This document shows positions 51,960-61,096 of a stretch of DNA of 64,000 nt, one piece after another (within the stretch, counting starts at the first letter, position 1; each line of letters begins with the position of its first letter). This stretch comes from Klebsiella grimontii (GTDB taxonomy: Bacteria > Pseudomonadota > Gammaproteobacteria > Enterobacterales > Enterobacteriaceae), in NCBI RefSeq assembly GCF_900200035.1, contig NZ_FZTC01000014.1:124001-188000 (forward strand), in the 5' to 3' direction. Under the pieces are notes generated by a model. The model ran no database searches. It was not told the DNA's origin and worked only from the letters and a program-made list of their open reading frames with translations. A program made the translations under genes and the position numbers.

Positions 51960-52898
51960 TCAGGTGCTCTGAATGGGGTCGACGACGTTGCGCCATAGCG
52001 TGCCCGCTTCATCGGTCCACATCAGCAGTAATAGCGACGCTAATCGTTCTGCCGCCGCGGAAAGGGGCCGGTTCTTTACGCGGATCATACCCAGCGTGCG
52101 CCGGATCACCGGCTCGACAAGCGGAACGCTCACGACGGTGCTGTTGCCGCTATGGGGCATCGCCAGGCAGGGGAGCGCCGAGACGCCCAACCCGGCTTCG
52201 ACAAGACCGAGCGAGGTCGACAAGTGTCGGACTTCATAAAACCAATCCAGTCGCCAGGGCTTATCAGCCAGGCATTTCTCGATTAACTGTCTGTTGCCGC
52301 TTGATTTCCTTACCCCGATTAAGGTTTGGCTCACCAGTTCCCGCCATTCAACTAATTGTCTCCCCGCCAGCGGATGGTCTTGCCGACACGCCAGAACAAA
52401 AGGTTCATTCACCAGAGGGATAAAATCGATGTCTGGATATGTGATGAAGTTCATGTTTATTCCAAAATCAACATCGCCTTTGCGTACCGAGTTCATGCAC
52501 GTTTCTATACCTTGTTCATAAATTCGTACTTTGATGTTGGGATAGCTTTGATTAAATTGCACGATAGCACGCGGTAAAAAGTAAAATACGGCGGTCGGAA
52601 TGCAAGATAGCGTTACCGTATCATGTATTTGAGACGTTAAATCGTTGAGGTTAAATATTGCCGCATCAAGGCTGGAAATCAACGCTTTGGCCTTTGGGAG
52701 AAGCATTTTTCCGGCCTGAGTAAGCGCAATTTTTCGCGTGGTTCGTTCGAACAGCGCAATATTCAGATTATCCTCTATTTTTTTTATCTTTTTAGTCAGC
52801 GCGGGTTGCGTGAGGTTGAGCTGCTCGGCTGCTTTACTAAATGAGCCTAGCTCCGCAACCGTGACAAAGGCTTTCATACCGGATAGTTCATTTTTCAT
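51960..52898 (-). CDS. LysR-type regulator of the adjacent ybhHIJ-like cluster
   Basis: 312 aa from the ATG at 52898, chosen because it follows TACGGAGCAATA; a 17-codon longer frame has no ribosome site and no conserved start. Helix-turn-helix at about 19-38 (FSKAAEQLNLTQPALTKKIK) and a LysR effector domain after residue 90. It is divergent from the ybhH-like gene, in the same arrangement as ybhD beside ybhHIJ in E. coli, so it most likely controls that cluster, probably sensing a tricarboxylate. Whether it is a true YbhD orthologue is not certain. Confidence 0.85.
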   Translation of the reverse strand: MKNELSGMKAFVTVAELGSFSKAAEQLNLTQPALTKKIKKIEDNLNIALFERTTRKIALTQAGKMLLPKAKALISSLDAAIFNLNDLTSQIHDTVTLSCIPTAVFYFLPRAIVQFNQSYPNIKVRIYEQGIETCMNSVRKGDVDFGINMNFITYPDIDFIPLVNEPFVLACRQDHPLAGRQLVEWRELVSQTLIGVRKSSGNRQLIEKCLADKPWRLDWFYEVRHLSTSLGLVEAGLGVSALPCLAMPHSGNSTVVSVPLVEPVIRRTLGMIRVKNRPLSAAAERLASLLLLMWTDEAGTLWRNVVDPIQST

Positions 52899-53177
52899 TA
52901 TTGCTCCGTAGGGGTTAATAAGCGTTTCTCTAAGTAGATGACTAGTCATTATTAAGCGGGAATGCTTTTTTATTAATACTCAGCAGGAATAACTGTTATG
53001 GCAAAATTTTATCAACCGGTGAGATTCTGGCAAGTAGAATGAATTTGTAAAATGCCTGAGGTGATTGATATTGGCCGTTAATTAAGTAAATAAAAATCTT
53101 AAAAAACATAAAACCAATTAAATTCACGGAGCCGTTTTACACCATTCTTCTATTTCTTAGCGAATAAGGAACATGCT
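52899..53177. other. Divergent promoter region of the tricarboxylate-type cluster
   Basis: 279 AT-rich bases between the LysR gene and the ybhH-like gene. It holds a perfect 12-bp palindrome at 52938-52949 and a weaker TTATT/AATAA inverted repeat at 52970-52992 with LysR-like spacing. Promoters cannot be fixed by eye among the many AT-rich hexamers (for example near 53085-53110). Confidence 0.5.
52938..52949 (+). promoter_or_regulatory. Perfect palindrome, candidate LysR operator
   Basis: ATGACTAGTCAT, a perfect 12-bp palindrome about 40 bases before the LysR start. The position suits autoregulation. It does not have the usual T-N11-A core of LysR sites, so the assignment is tentative. Confidence 0.35.
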
Positions 53178-54233
53178 ATGAAGAGCATTCCCTGTGTATT
53201 AATGCGTGGTGGGACATCGAAAGGTGCCTTTCTTTTAGCAGATGATTTACCCAAGGATATTCAGAAACGTGATGACTGCTTATTAGCCATCATGGGTTCG
53301 GGTCATGAGCTGGAAATTGACGGCATTGGCGGAGGGAGCCCACAAACCAGTAAGGTGGCGATTATCAGTCAATCGCTTAGCGAAGAAGCGGATATCGATT
53401 ATCTGTTTGTTCAGGTCATCGTTAATGAACGGCGGGTGGATACAACGCCAAACTGCGGCAATATGCTGTGTGCGGTAGGCGGGTTTGCGATTGAACATGG
53501 GTTAGTTGAGGCGGCGTCTCCGGTTACGCGAGTGCGTATAAGAAACGTGAACACCAATACTTTTATTGACGCTGACGTTCAAACACCTGACGGCAAGGTT
53601 ATCTATGAAGGGGATAGCCAAATCGATGGCGTTCCGGGGCGCGCCGCGCCGGTTGCATTGACTTTTTTGAATGCGGCGGGGGCCAAATCCGGACGCCTTT
53701 TCCCGACGGGTAATCGTATGGACGTATTCGATGATGTGCGAGTGACCTGTATTGATATGGCGATGCCCATGGTGGTGATCCCGGCTCAGAGTCTGGGCAA
53801 AACCGGATATGAATCTGCGAGTGAATTAGATCGGGATAGCGGGTTATTAAAATCGCTTGAATCTATTCGTATCCAGGCCGGTAAGGCGATGGGGTTTGGG
53901 GATGTAACGAATATGGTTATCCCAAAACCGGTTCTGATTTCTCCTGCATTAAGCGGCGGAAGTATAAACGTACGCTATTTTATGCCGCATAATTGCCATA
54001 AATCGCTGGCGATTACCGGTGCTATCGGTCTGGCAAGCGCATGTATTATTCCGAAAACCATTGCTAATGAACTGACGAAGCTATCAGGCGACGGAATCAT
54101 TAAAGTCGAACACCCCAGCGGCGGTATTGAAGTCGACTTAAGCCAGACGACTGAACGCCCAGAAGATATCCGGGCTTCGGTTATTCGTACTGCGCGGAAG
54201 ATCCTTTCAGGAACGGTTTACATTCCCGAATAA
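53178..54233 (+). CDS. ybhH: PrpF/GalD-family isomerase, YbhH-like
   Basis: 351 aa. PrpF superfamily (double DapF-like fold), whose known members move double bonds in unsaturated tricarboxylates: PrpF isomerises 2-methyl-aconitate and trans-aconitate, GalD tautomerises 4-oxalomesaconate. Features: MRGGTSKGAFL at about 9-19, substrate-binding DTTPNCGNML with Cys93, and in the second half-repeat NCHKS with Cys273. Length equals E. coli YbhH (350). First gene of a rightward cluster with two transporters and an aconitase relative. Substrate unproven; trans-aconitate or a related acid is the best guess. Confidence 0.88.
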   Translation: MKSIPCVLMRGGTSKGAFLLADDLPKDIQKRDDCLLAIMGSGHELEIDGIGGGSPQTSKVAIISQSLSEEADIDYLFVQVIVNERRVDTTPNCGNMLCAVGGFAIEHGLVEAASPVTRVRIRNVNTNTFIDADVQTPDGKVIYEGDSQIDGVPGRAAPVALTFLNAAGAKSGRLFPTGNRMDVFDDVRVTCIDMAMPMVVIPAQSLGKTGYESASELDRDSGLLKSLESIRIQAGKAMGFGDVTNMVIPKPVLISPALSGGSINVRYFMPHNCHKSLAITGAIGLASACIIPKTIANELTKLSGDGIIKVEHPSGGIEVDLSQTTERPEDIRASVIRTARKILSGTVYIPE

Positions 54234-54338
54234 ATACCCACTCTCTGAGTATCTATAAAAATACCCGGAATCGGGGAGGGAGTGATGTGAATACGTTTCA
54301 CCAGCATCCTTACATATTGATTGCAGGGAAGGAATGAA

Positions 54339-55772
54339 ATGCAAAAGAATAAATTATGGAAACTGCTTGTTATAATAGCAATACCGTTACTCATCAGTTT
54401 ATTCCCAGCGCCAGAAGGGTTATCAAAACTTGCCTGGGTATTATCCGGTATCTATCTGGCCGCGATTGTCGGGTTAGTCATTAAACCTTTTGCTGAGCCC
54501 GTGGTCCTGCTGATCGCGGTGGCCGCATCAATGGTGGTTGTGGGAAATTTAGGCGACGGTTCGATAAAAGCGGCCAGCGTGTTAAGCGGATATTCATCAG
54601 GTACCACCTGGTTGGTGTTTTCTGCATTTACCCTGAGCGCGGCATTTGTCATTACCGGATTGGGGAAAAGAATTGCATATATTCTGATCGGCAAAATTGG
54701 CAGTACGACGTTGGGTCTGGGCTACGTTACCGCCTTCCTTGACCTGATCCTGGCGCCCGCGACGCCTTCAAATACAGCGCGTGCCGGCGGAATTGTACTG
54801 CCGATTATTAACAGTGTTGCCGTCGCTCTTGGGTCCGAGCCGGAGCGCAGCGCAAAACGCGTTGGTCATTATCTCATGCTGAACGTCTATATGGTGACCA
54901 AAACGACCAGCTATATGTTCTTCACCGCGATGGCCGGAAATATACTTGCGCTAAAAATGATCGAAGATATTTGCCATATAAAATTGAGCTGGGGAGGATG
55001 GGCGCTGGCGGCCGGATTACCCGGAATTATCATGTTACTGTTGACGCCGCTGATTACCTACAAGCTTTACCCGCCAGAACTGAAGAAAGTCGATAACAAA
55101 AAGATCGCCAAAGCCGGTATGGAAGCTTTGGGGCCAATGACGCTACGTGAAAAGATGCTGTCCTGCCTCTTTGTTCTTGCGCTTGGCGGTTGGGTATTTA
55201 GTCAATCGCTGGGAGTGAATGAGTCTACCGTGGCGATCGGCGTTATGGCGTTAATGCTGGTGTTGAGAATCGTCACCTGGGATGACGTGATTAAGAATAA
55301 GGGGGGATGGAATACGCTCATATGGTACGGCGGTATTATTGGTTTAAGTTCCCTGCTCTCCAAAGTTGGCTTTTTCTTATGGTTGGCTGATTTATTAAAA
55401 AATAATATTTCATTTAACGGTCATGGTAATGTCGCTTTCATCGTTATTGTTGCCTTAAGCATTTTAGTGCGTTACTTCTTTGCGTCAGGCAGCGCTTATA
55501 TTGTGGCGATGGTTCCCGTTTTTGCTATGCTGGCGAACGTTTCTGGCGCACCGGTCATGCTAACTGCGCTCGCCTTACTCTTCAGCAACTCTTATGGTGG
55601 CATGGTAACCCACTACGGCGGGGCGGCAGGGCCAGTTATTTTTGGCGTTGGCTATAATGATATTAAATCATGGTGGATTATCGGTGGAATATTAGCGTTA
55701 CTTACTTTCCTCCTGCAAATCACGCTAGGAGTATGGTGGTGGGAAATATTAATCGCCTGGAAGGTAATTTAA
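54339..55772 (+). CDS. ybhI: DASS-family carboxylate transporter, YbhI-like
   Basis: 477 aa, same length as E. coli YbhI and very similar to it throughout as I recall that sequence. About twelve membrane helices. Divalent anion:Na+ symporter type with the substrate-binding SNT triplet at 144-146 (PATPSNTARAGG) and a second hairpin around FASGSAYIVAMVPVFAML. Expected to import a di- or tricarboxylate. ATG at 54339 after GGGAAGGAATGAA, six codons inside a TTG-started frame. Lies 105 bases behind the ybhH-like gene. Confidence 0.9.
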   Translation: MQKNKLWKLLVIIAIPLLISLFPAPEGLSKLAWVLSGIYLAAIVGLVIKPFAEPVVLLIAVAASMVVVGNLGDGSIKAASVLSGYSSGTTWLVFSAFTLSAAFVITGLGKRIAYILIGKIGSTTLGLGYVTAFLDLILAPATPSNTARAGGIVLPIINSVAVALGSEPERSAKRVGHYLMLNVYMVTKTTSYMFFTAMAGNILALKMIEDICHIKLSWGGWALAAGLPGIIMLLLTPLITYKLYPPELKKVDNKKIAKAGMEALGPMTLREKMLSCLFVLALGGWVFSQSLGVNESTVAIGVMALMLVLRIVTWDDVIKNKGGWNTLIWYGGIIGLSSLLSKVGFFLWLADLLKNNISFNGHGNVAFIVIVALSILVRYFFASGSAYIVAMVPVFAMLANVSGAPVMLTALALLFSNSYGGMVTHYGGAAGPVIFGVGYNDIKSWWIIGGILALLTFLLQITLGVWWWEILIAWKVI

Positions 55773-55952
55773 AAATTTTTTGAGGAAATGATAGCTTAGC
55801 TGGGCATCACAGGGTGCCCAGGGGCAAGGTTTATTATTCAGAGCGGCATGTGGCTTATCTGCTCTTTTTATTTGAGCGTTTAAGTGTGGGTGAAGTTACC
55901 TGATTTCAAATATGATTATATGGCCTTTGATAAGGTGAGGTGTGATATATTT

Positions 55953-57212
55953 ATGTCTCCAGTTACGATTACATTGTCGCTATTAGTTTTTTCTATAGTA
56001 ATGTTTGTATGGGAAAAAATCCCGCTGGCTGTAACGGCCATGATTGTTTGTATTACTCTGGTGGTTACCGGCGTTTTTGATGTGCAAACGGCTTTTTCCG
56101 GTTTTATTAATCAAAATGTCATTTTGTTTGTGGCAATGTTTGTGGTCGGCGGCGCCTTATTTGAAACCGGCGTAACGGATAAGATTGGCGGTATTGTGAC
56201 GCGTTATGCGCGGAGCGAAAAGCAGCTCATTGTCATCATTATGTTAGTCTGTGGGCTCCTTTCCGGAGTCTTGTCCAATACCGGCACGGCGGCGGTTTTA
56301 ATTCCTGTGGTAATAGGCGCAGCGATTAAATCAGGGTACGCCCGCTCCCGGCTTCTTATGCCGCTGGCGTTTGCCTCGGCGTTGGGCGGTAATCTTTCGC
56401 TGATCGGTTCACCCGGCAACCTGATCGCGCAATCGGCGCTGGAACAGGTTGGCCAAAGTTTCGGTTTTTTTGAATACGCTAAGTTAGGTATTCCCATGTT
56501 AGCCTGCGGTATTCTCTATTTTGTGACTATCGGCTACCGGATATTACCCGGCAAAAATACGCTTCAGAAGCACGGCGCTGAAAGCATCAGGACGGTCGAT
56601 TGCCCGACGTATAAGCAGGTGATTGCGCTGTCGGTATTGATCGCGACGGTATTGGGCATGATCTTCGAAAAGCGCATTGGTTTGCCGATCGCGATTATTG
56701 GTTCAATTGGCGCTTTATCGTTGGTTATTACCCGGGTGATTACTGAAAAACAGGCCTACCAGGCCATCGACTCGCAGACGATTTTCCTGTTCGGCGGTAC
56801 TCTGGCATTAGCAAAGGCACTGGAAACCACCGGCGCTGGCGCGATCATGGCGCGCTCAATAATAGACTTGCTCGGACACCAGGCCTCGCCTTTCTTACTT
56901 TTAAGCGCCGTATTAATCATCTCCTGCATATTAACCAATTTTATGTCAAATACGGCAACGGCGGCTTTATTAATGCCGATTGGCCTGTCTATTGCCCATT
57001 CGATGGGCGCCGATCCCCGGGCGGTGTTAATGGCGATTGTTATCGGCTGTTCATGCGCTTATGCGACGCCAGTGGGAACGCCTGCCAATATGATGATTTT
57101 TTCCGCCGGCGGATATAAGTTTGTCGATTATGTAAAAGTTGGTTTGCCGCTTATTTTGATATCGGTAATTGTTAGCTTTGTTTTGCTGCCCATTTTCTTT
57201 CCATTTTATTAA
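55953..57212 (+). CDS. Second DASS/ArsB-superfamily permease inserted between ybhI and ybhJ
   Basis: 419 aa from the ATG at 55953 (after AAGGTGAGG); a GTG 23 codons upstream and an ATG 11 codons upstream are less likely because they add a charged, non-membrane leader. About eleven helices. Two clear SNT motifs, at 108-110 (LSNTGTAAVLIPV) and 332-334 (MSNTATAALLMPI), place it in the ion-transporter superfamily with SLC13/CitT-like permeases. It is unrelated in sequence to the neighbouring YbhI-like protein. As I recall, E. coli ybhDHIJ has no such gene. A 180-base gap separates it from ybhI and 75 bases from ybhJ. Confidence 0.85.
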   Translation: MSPVTITLSLLVFSIVMFVWEKIPLAVTAMIVCITLVVTGVFDVQTAFSGFINQNVILFVAMFVVGGALFETGVTDKIGGIVTRYARSEKQLIVIIMLVCGLLSGVLSNTGTAAVLIPVVIGAAIKSGYARSRLLMPLAFASALGGNLSLIGSPGNLIAQSALEQVGQSFGFFEYAKLGIPMLACGILYFVTIGYRILPGKNTLQKHGAESIRTVDCPTYKQVIALSVLIATVLGMIFEKRIGLPIAIIGSIGALSLVITRVITEKQAYQAIDSQTIFLFGGTLALAKALETTGAGAIMARSIIDLLGHQASPFLLLSAVLIISCILTNFMSNTATAALLMPIGLSIAHSMGADPRAVLMAIVIGCSCAYATPVGTPANMMIFSAGGYKFVDYVKVGLPLILISVIVSFVLLPIFFPFY

Positions 57213-57287
57213 TCGCGGCCAGCGATCTTTTAAAAAGTAGGGCTAATCGCTCAGGCGTGATTTTTTCTACATCTAAGGATATATGTC

Positions 57288-59579
57288 ATGATTAAATTAT
57301 ATGACCATGGAGTCTATATCTCGCATCAGCATGGTATTATTTGTGCTGATAATCGTTCAGCCGCGGTAGAGGAGAAGGAGGAGGCGCGCAAGAGAACGAT
57401 CTCATGGTCGATTCTCTCCGCCCATAATACGTCAGGGGATGATCATAAGTTAAAAATTAAATTTGATTCAATGGCTTCCCACGATATTACTTTTGTGGGC
57501 ATCATCCAGACCGCTAAGGCATCAGGCATGGAGCGTTTTCCATTGCCATATGTTTTAACGAATTGTCATAACTCCCTTTGCGCAGTCGGCGGGACGATCA
57601 ATAGCGATGACCATATATTTGGCTTGTCATCAGCGAAAAAGTACGGCGGCATTTATGTCCCGCCCCATATTTCCGTTATTCATCAATATATGCGTGAGAT
57701 GATGGCCGGCGGCGGGAAAATGATCCTGGGCTCAGACAGCCATACCCGCTATGGCGCTTTGGGAACGATGGCGGTTGGCGAGGGGGGCGGAGAATTAGTT
57801 AAGCAGCTGCTCGGTGAGACCTGGGATATTGATTATCCAGAGGTAGTTGCGGTGTATCTGACGGGTAAACCCTCTCCCGGCGTTGGCCCTCAGGATATTG
57901 CCCTGGCGATCATTGGCGCGGTGTTTGAGCGCGGTTACGTGAAAAATAAAATTATGGAGTTTGTTGGCCCGGGCGTGGCGACGATGTCTACCGACTTCAG
58001 AAATAGCGTGGATGTGATGACAACGGAGACCACGTGTTTATCCTCTATCTGGCAAACCGATGAAGAGACCAAACACTACTTACGCCTTCATGGCAGGGAG
58101 CAGGACTATTGTCCGCTCTCGGCAAAAGAGATGGCTTACTATGATGGCTGCATAGAAGTGGACTTAAGTAGCATCAAGCCGATGATCGCCTTGCCCTTTC
58201 ATCCCGCCAACGTATATGAAATTGATACGCTTAATGACAATTTGCAGGATATTTTGCATGAGGTCGAAACGGCGGCCGATAAAATTTCCCAGGGACGCGC
58301 AGCGCTCACCCTGCGGGATAAAATCGAAAATGGCAAACTGCGGATTCAGCAGGGAATTATCGCCGGTTGCGCCGGCGGAAATTATGTTAACGTGGTCGAA
58401 GCGGCGCATGCCTTAAAAAACCGCTCCTGTGGTGACAACGATTTCTCTCTGTCGATATATCCCTCCTCCCAACCGGTATTGATGGACCTGACTAAAAAAG
58501 GCATGACCAGCGCGCTGTTGAGCGCCGGCGCGATTATGCGCACCGCATTTTGTGGACCCTGTTTTGGCGCAGGCGATACGCCCATGCATAACGGTTTAAG
58601 CATTCGCCACACGACGCGTAATTTTCCAAACCGGGAAGGGTCAAAACCGGGGAATGGGCAAATGTCGGCTGTCGCGCTGATGGATGCCCGCTCCATTGCG
58701 GCGACGGCAGCCAATGGGGGCGTGCTGACATCGGCTTGCGAACTCGATTGCTGGGAAAACATTCCGCAGTATGAATTTGATGCTTCGCCTTATAAAAATC
58801 GCGTTTATCAAGGCTTTATTAAGGGGGCGACGCAACAATCGCTGATTTATGGTCCGAATATTAAAGACTGGCCGGAGATGAGTGCGCTAACGGAAAATAT
58901 TCTGTTAAACGTGACCTCAAAGATAATGGATCCGGTGACCACCACCGATGAACTTATTCCATCAGGAGAAACCTCTTCATTCCGCTCCAATCCTTTAGGG
59001 CTGGCCGAGTTTACCCTTTCACGACGCGACCCGGGCTACGTTGGCCGCAGTAAGAAGATTGCCGCTCTGGAAACAAGGCGGATGACAGGCGACAACCCTT
59101 GTCGTCTGGAGCCGGAGCTTGAGGCGGTTTTTTCCCGGATCCGACAGCTGCCGGGACAGGAAAATGTCACCCTCGAGCAGACGGAGATAGGCAGTATGGT
59201 GTATGCGGTAAAACCCGGCGATGGTTCCGCGCGCGAGCAGGCCGCCAGCTGCCAGAGAGTCCTCGGCGGCCTGGCGAATATTGCCCAGCAGTATGCGACC
59301 AAGCGCTATCGTTCAAACGTTATCAACTGGGGGATGCTGCCGCTGCAGATGGAGGCGCTGCCGGAATTTGAAGTGGGCGACTTCATCTATATCCCGGGAA
59401 TCAAGTCCGCTTTGGAAACCAATATGAGTCAAATTACCGCCTTCGTGATTAGCCCTCAGCATCCCGTTAAAGAGATCTCGCTTTATATGGAGGGATTAAC
59501 CGCATCAGAGCGGGAGATTATTAAAGCGGGGAGCTTAATTAATTATAATAAATTACGCTTAACAACCCACCAACATTAA
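57288..59579 (+). CDS. ybhJ: Aconitase-superfamily hydratase, YbhJ-like
   Basis: 763 aa, close to E. coli YbhJ (753) along the whole length. Aconitase fold: catalytic DSHT at 150-153; three cluster cysteines at Cys361, Cys422 and Cys425 with the spacing of true aconitases (61 and 3), so a [4Fe-4S] cluster is expected; substrate-binding RNFPNRE at 444-450; C-terminal swivel motif [10 protein letters not shown] near 644-653. The usual GSCTNS around the first cysteine is replaced by AGCAGGNY, so the substrate may differ from citrate. Enzyme activity of this family is not established. Confidence 0.9.
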   Translation: MIKLYDHGVYISHQHGIICADNRSAAVEEKEEARKRTISWSILSAHNTSGDDHKLKIKFDSMASHDITFVGIIQTAKASGMERFPLPYVLTNCHNSLCAVGGTINSDDHIFGLSSAKKYGGIYVPPHISVIHQYMREMMAGGGKMILGSDSHTRYGALGTMAVGEGGGELVKQLLGETWDIDYPEVVAVYLTGKPSPGVGPQDIALAIIGAVFERGYVKNKIMEFVGPGVATMSTDFRNSVDVMTTETTCLSSIWQTDEETKHYLRLHGREQDYCPLSAKEMAYYDGCIEVDLSSIKPMIALPFHPANVYEIDTLNDNLQDILHEVETAADKISQGRAALTLRDKIENGKLRIQQGIIAGCAGGNYVNVVEAAHALKNRSCGDNDFSLSIYPSSQPVLMDLTKKGMTSALLSAGAIMRTAFCGPCFGAGDTPMHNGLSIRHTTRNFPNREGSKPGNGQMSAVALMDARSIAATAANGGVLTSACELDCWENIPQYEFDASPYKNRVYQGFIKGATQQSLIYGPNIKDWPEMSALTENILLNVTSKIMDPVTTTDELIPSGETSSFRSNPLGLAEFTLSRRDPGYVGRSKKIAALETRRMTGDNPCRLEPELEAVFSRIRQLPGQENVTLEQTEIGSMVYAVKPGDGSAREQAASCQRVLGGLANIAQQYATKRYRSNVINWGMLPLQMEALPEFEVGDFIYIPGIKSALETNMSQITAFVISPQHPVKEISLYMEGLTASEREIIKAGSLINYNKLRLTTHQH

Positions 59580-59597
59580 ATGATCTTCATCGGCATG

Positions 59598-59638
59598 ATG
59601 AATAAATGGGGATGATATATCATCCCCGTTTTATTCAT
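59598..59638 (+). terminator. Terminator of the ybhH-ybhJ cluster
   Basis: GGGGATG...CATCCCC with a 6-base loop, extended by ATGAATAAA/TTTATTCAT outside a small bulge, giving about 16 bp of stem with GTTTTATT on the 3' side. It lies 18 bases after the ybhJ stop. Confidence 0.8.
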
Positions 59639-59764
59639 AGCCGAGGCAAAATAACTCACGTTCAAAACTCTCGCCGTTTTGCGCTATCGCATGATGGGTT
59701 ATTCTGGCGTAATCTCTCCGGTACGCAGCCAATACTGGATTGGGCTATGAACAGGGAGAGAAAA

Positions 59765-60127
59765 ATGACGAATGGACAAGCGTATTTTAACGGATGGAAA
59801 AAGGGCCTCGATTTTAGCGGAGTGGCCAGCAGGCAGGAGTTTTGGTCTTTTTTGCTCATCAACCTGTTGATTCTTGCCCTGCCGCTGGCGGCCTGGTTTT
59901 TGGCGATACAGCATAACTCTCAGTACGGCGTTTTCATTTTTTTCGCTGCGCCGCTCAGCGGTCTTCTTTCGCTGCCGATGATTGTTCCGCTGCTGGCCGT
60001 TGGCTGCCGCAGGATGCACGATATCGGTCGTTCAGGATGGTGGTTCGCCCTGTGCCTTATTATTCCATGGTTTTTGATCGTCGCGCTATGGCTGTGCTGC
60101 CTGAAGCCGGCTGCATCTTCTCGCTGA
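59765..60127 (+). CDS. DUF805 inner membrane protein (YhaH/YhaI-like)
   Basis: 120 aa from the ATG at 59765 after AGGGAGAGAAAA; the open frame extends further upstream without homology. Family signature at the N-terminus (YFNGWKKGLDFSGVASRQEFW) and the conserved RRMHDIGRSGWW near 79-90, with three membrane helices. DUF805 proteins have no known role. The last 68 bases overlap the convergent LysR gene at 60060-61004. Confidence 0.85.
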   Translation: MTNGQAYFNGWKKGLDFSGVASRQEFWSFLLINLLILALPLAAWFLAIQHNSQYGVFIFFAAPLSGLLSLPMIVPLLAVGCRRMHDIGRSGWWFALCLIIPWFLIVALWLCCLKPAASSR

Positions 60128-61004
60128 GATAATCAATCATCGCCCGCATTCTGGCGGGCATATGCTTATTGCCCGACCACAGTAGCCACAGCTGGCCGGA
60201 ATAGCTGCTGATAAACTCCCACTCCGGTAAAACCTGCACAATTTCGCCGCGCGCCAGCGCCTCACGGGCGGTAAACAGCGGCAGGCTGCCGATCCCCAGA
60301 TTCTGCTTCACGGCATCGAGGCGCACGGCGGTGTGGTTGGCGGCGTAGCGGCCGTGGGTCTGGATCGTCTCCGTTTTCCCCGCACGGCGGAATTTCCAGC
60401 GCGCATCGGCGGGCGTTTCGCCAAGGCTGATACAGCTATGAGCGCGCAGATCCTGCGGCATTCGCGGCGTTCCATGTTGTTCCAGGTAGCCGGGCGTCGC
60501 GCAGACGACGTGGCTTATCGTCATCAACGGTTTACCGTGCAGACCCGGGGAAGGGGTGTGGGTGATACGCAGCGCCAGGTCAATACCGTCATCGATAAAA
60601 TCGAGAACCCGATCCTCAAGCCGCAGACAGACGTCGACCTGCGGATAGCGGGTAAAAAATTCCAGCATCAGCGGGTGAATGGCAAACCGGCCCACGGCTT
60701 TCGGCACGCTTAGCGTGAGCTTGCCCTGCGCCACCGCCTGGGTACTGCTGGCGGAATCCATAGCCAGACGCGCCGACTCCAGCATCTCCAGCGCATGTTC
60801 ATACACCGTCTTACCGGACTCGCTGAGGCGTAGCTTGCGCGTTGTGCGATGCAGCAGCTTGCAGCCCATCTCCTGTTCAAGGCGAGAAACGCTGCGGCTG
60901 ATAGCCGAGGGCGTCGCGCCCGTCTGGCGCGCGACGGCGGAAAAGCTGCCCTGTTCAACAATCTGCACAAACAGGGCGAGGTCGGGCAGTAGGCTTAGAT
61001 TCAT
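60060..61004 (-). CDS. LysR-type regulator (DmlR/CrgA-like group)
   Basis: 314 aa. Helix-turn-helix at about 20-39 (FSAVARQTGATPSAISRSVS), effector domain from about 90. The pattern HRTTRKLRLSESGKTVYEHA places it in the large CrgA/DmlR/YafC-like group. Target unknown; the divergent alaX-like gene starts 92 bases away and is the obvious candidate. Its C-terminal end overlaps the DUF805 gene by 68 bases; the last ~20 residues (after SEKMQPAS) may be a lineage-specific extension. Confidence 0.88.
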   Translation of the reverse strand: MNLSLLPDLALFVQIVEQGSFSAVARQTGATPSAISRSVSRLEQEMGCKLLHRTTRKLRLSESGKTVYEHALEMLESARLAMDSASSTQAVAQGKLTLSVPKAVGRFAIHPLMLEFFTRYPQVDVCLRLEDRVLDFIDDGIDLALRITHTPSPGLHGKPLMTISHVVCATPGYLEQHGTPRMPQDLRAHSCISLGETPADARWKFRRAGKTETIQTHGRYAANHTAVRLDAVKQNLGIGSLPLFTAREALARGEIVQVLPEWEFISSYSGQLWLLWSGNKHMPARMRAMIDYLSEKMQPASGSTAIARRSKTME

Positions 61005-61096
61005 TTGTGCTTCCAGGGCAAAATTGCATTGATGTCAGGCGGGATTATCGCCATCAGTAATATCAATATACTGTCCTGACAGAGAGGAGAACAACC

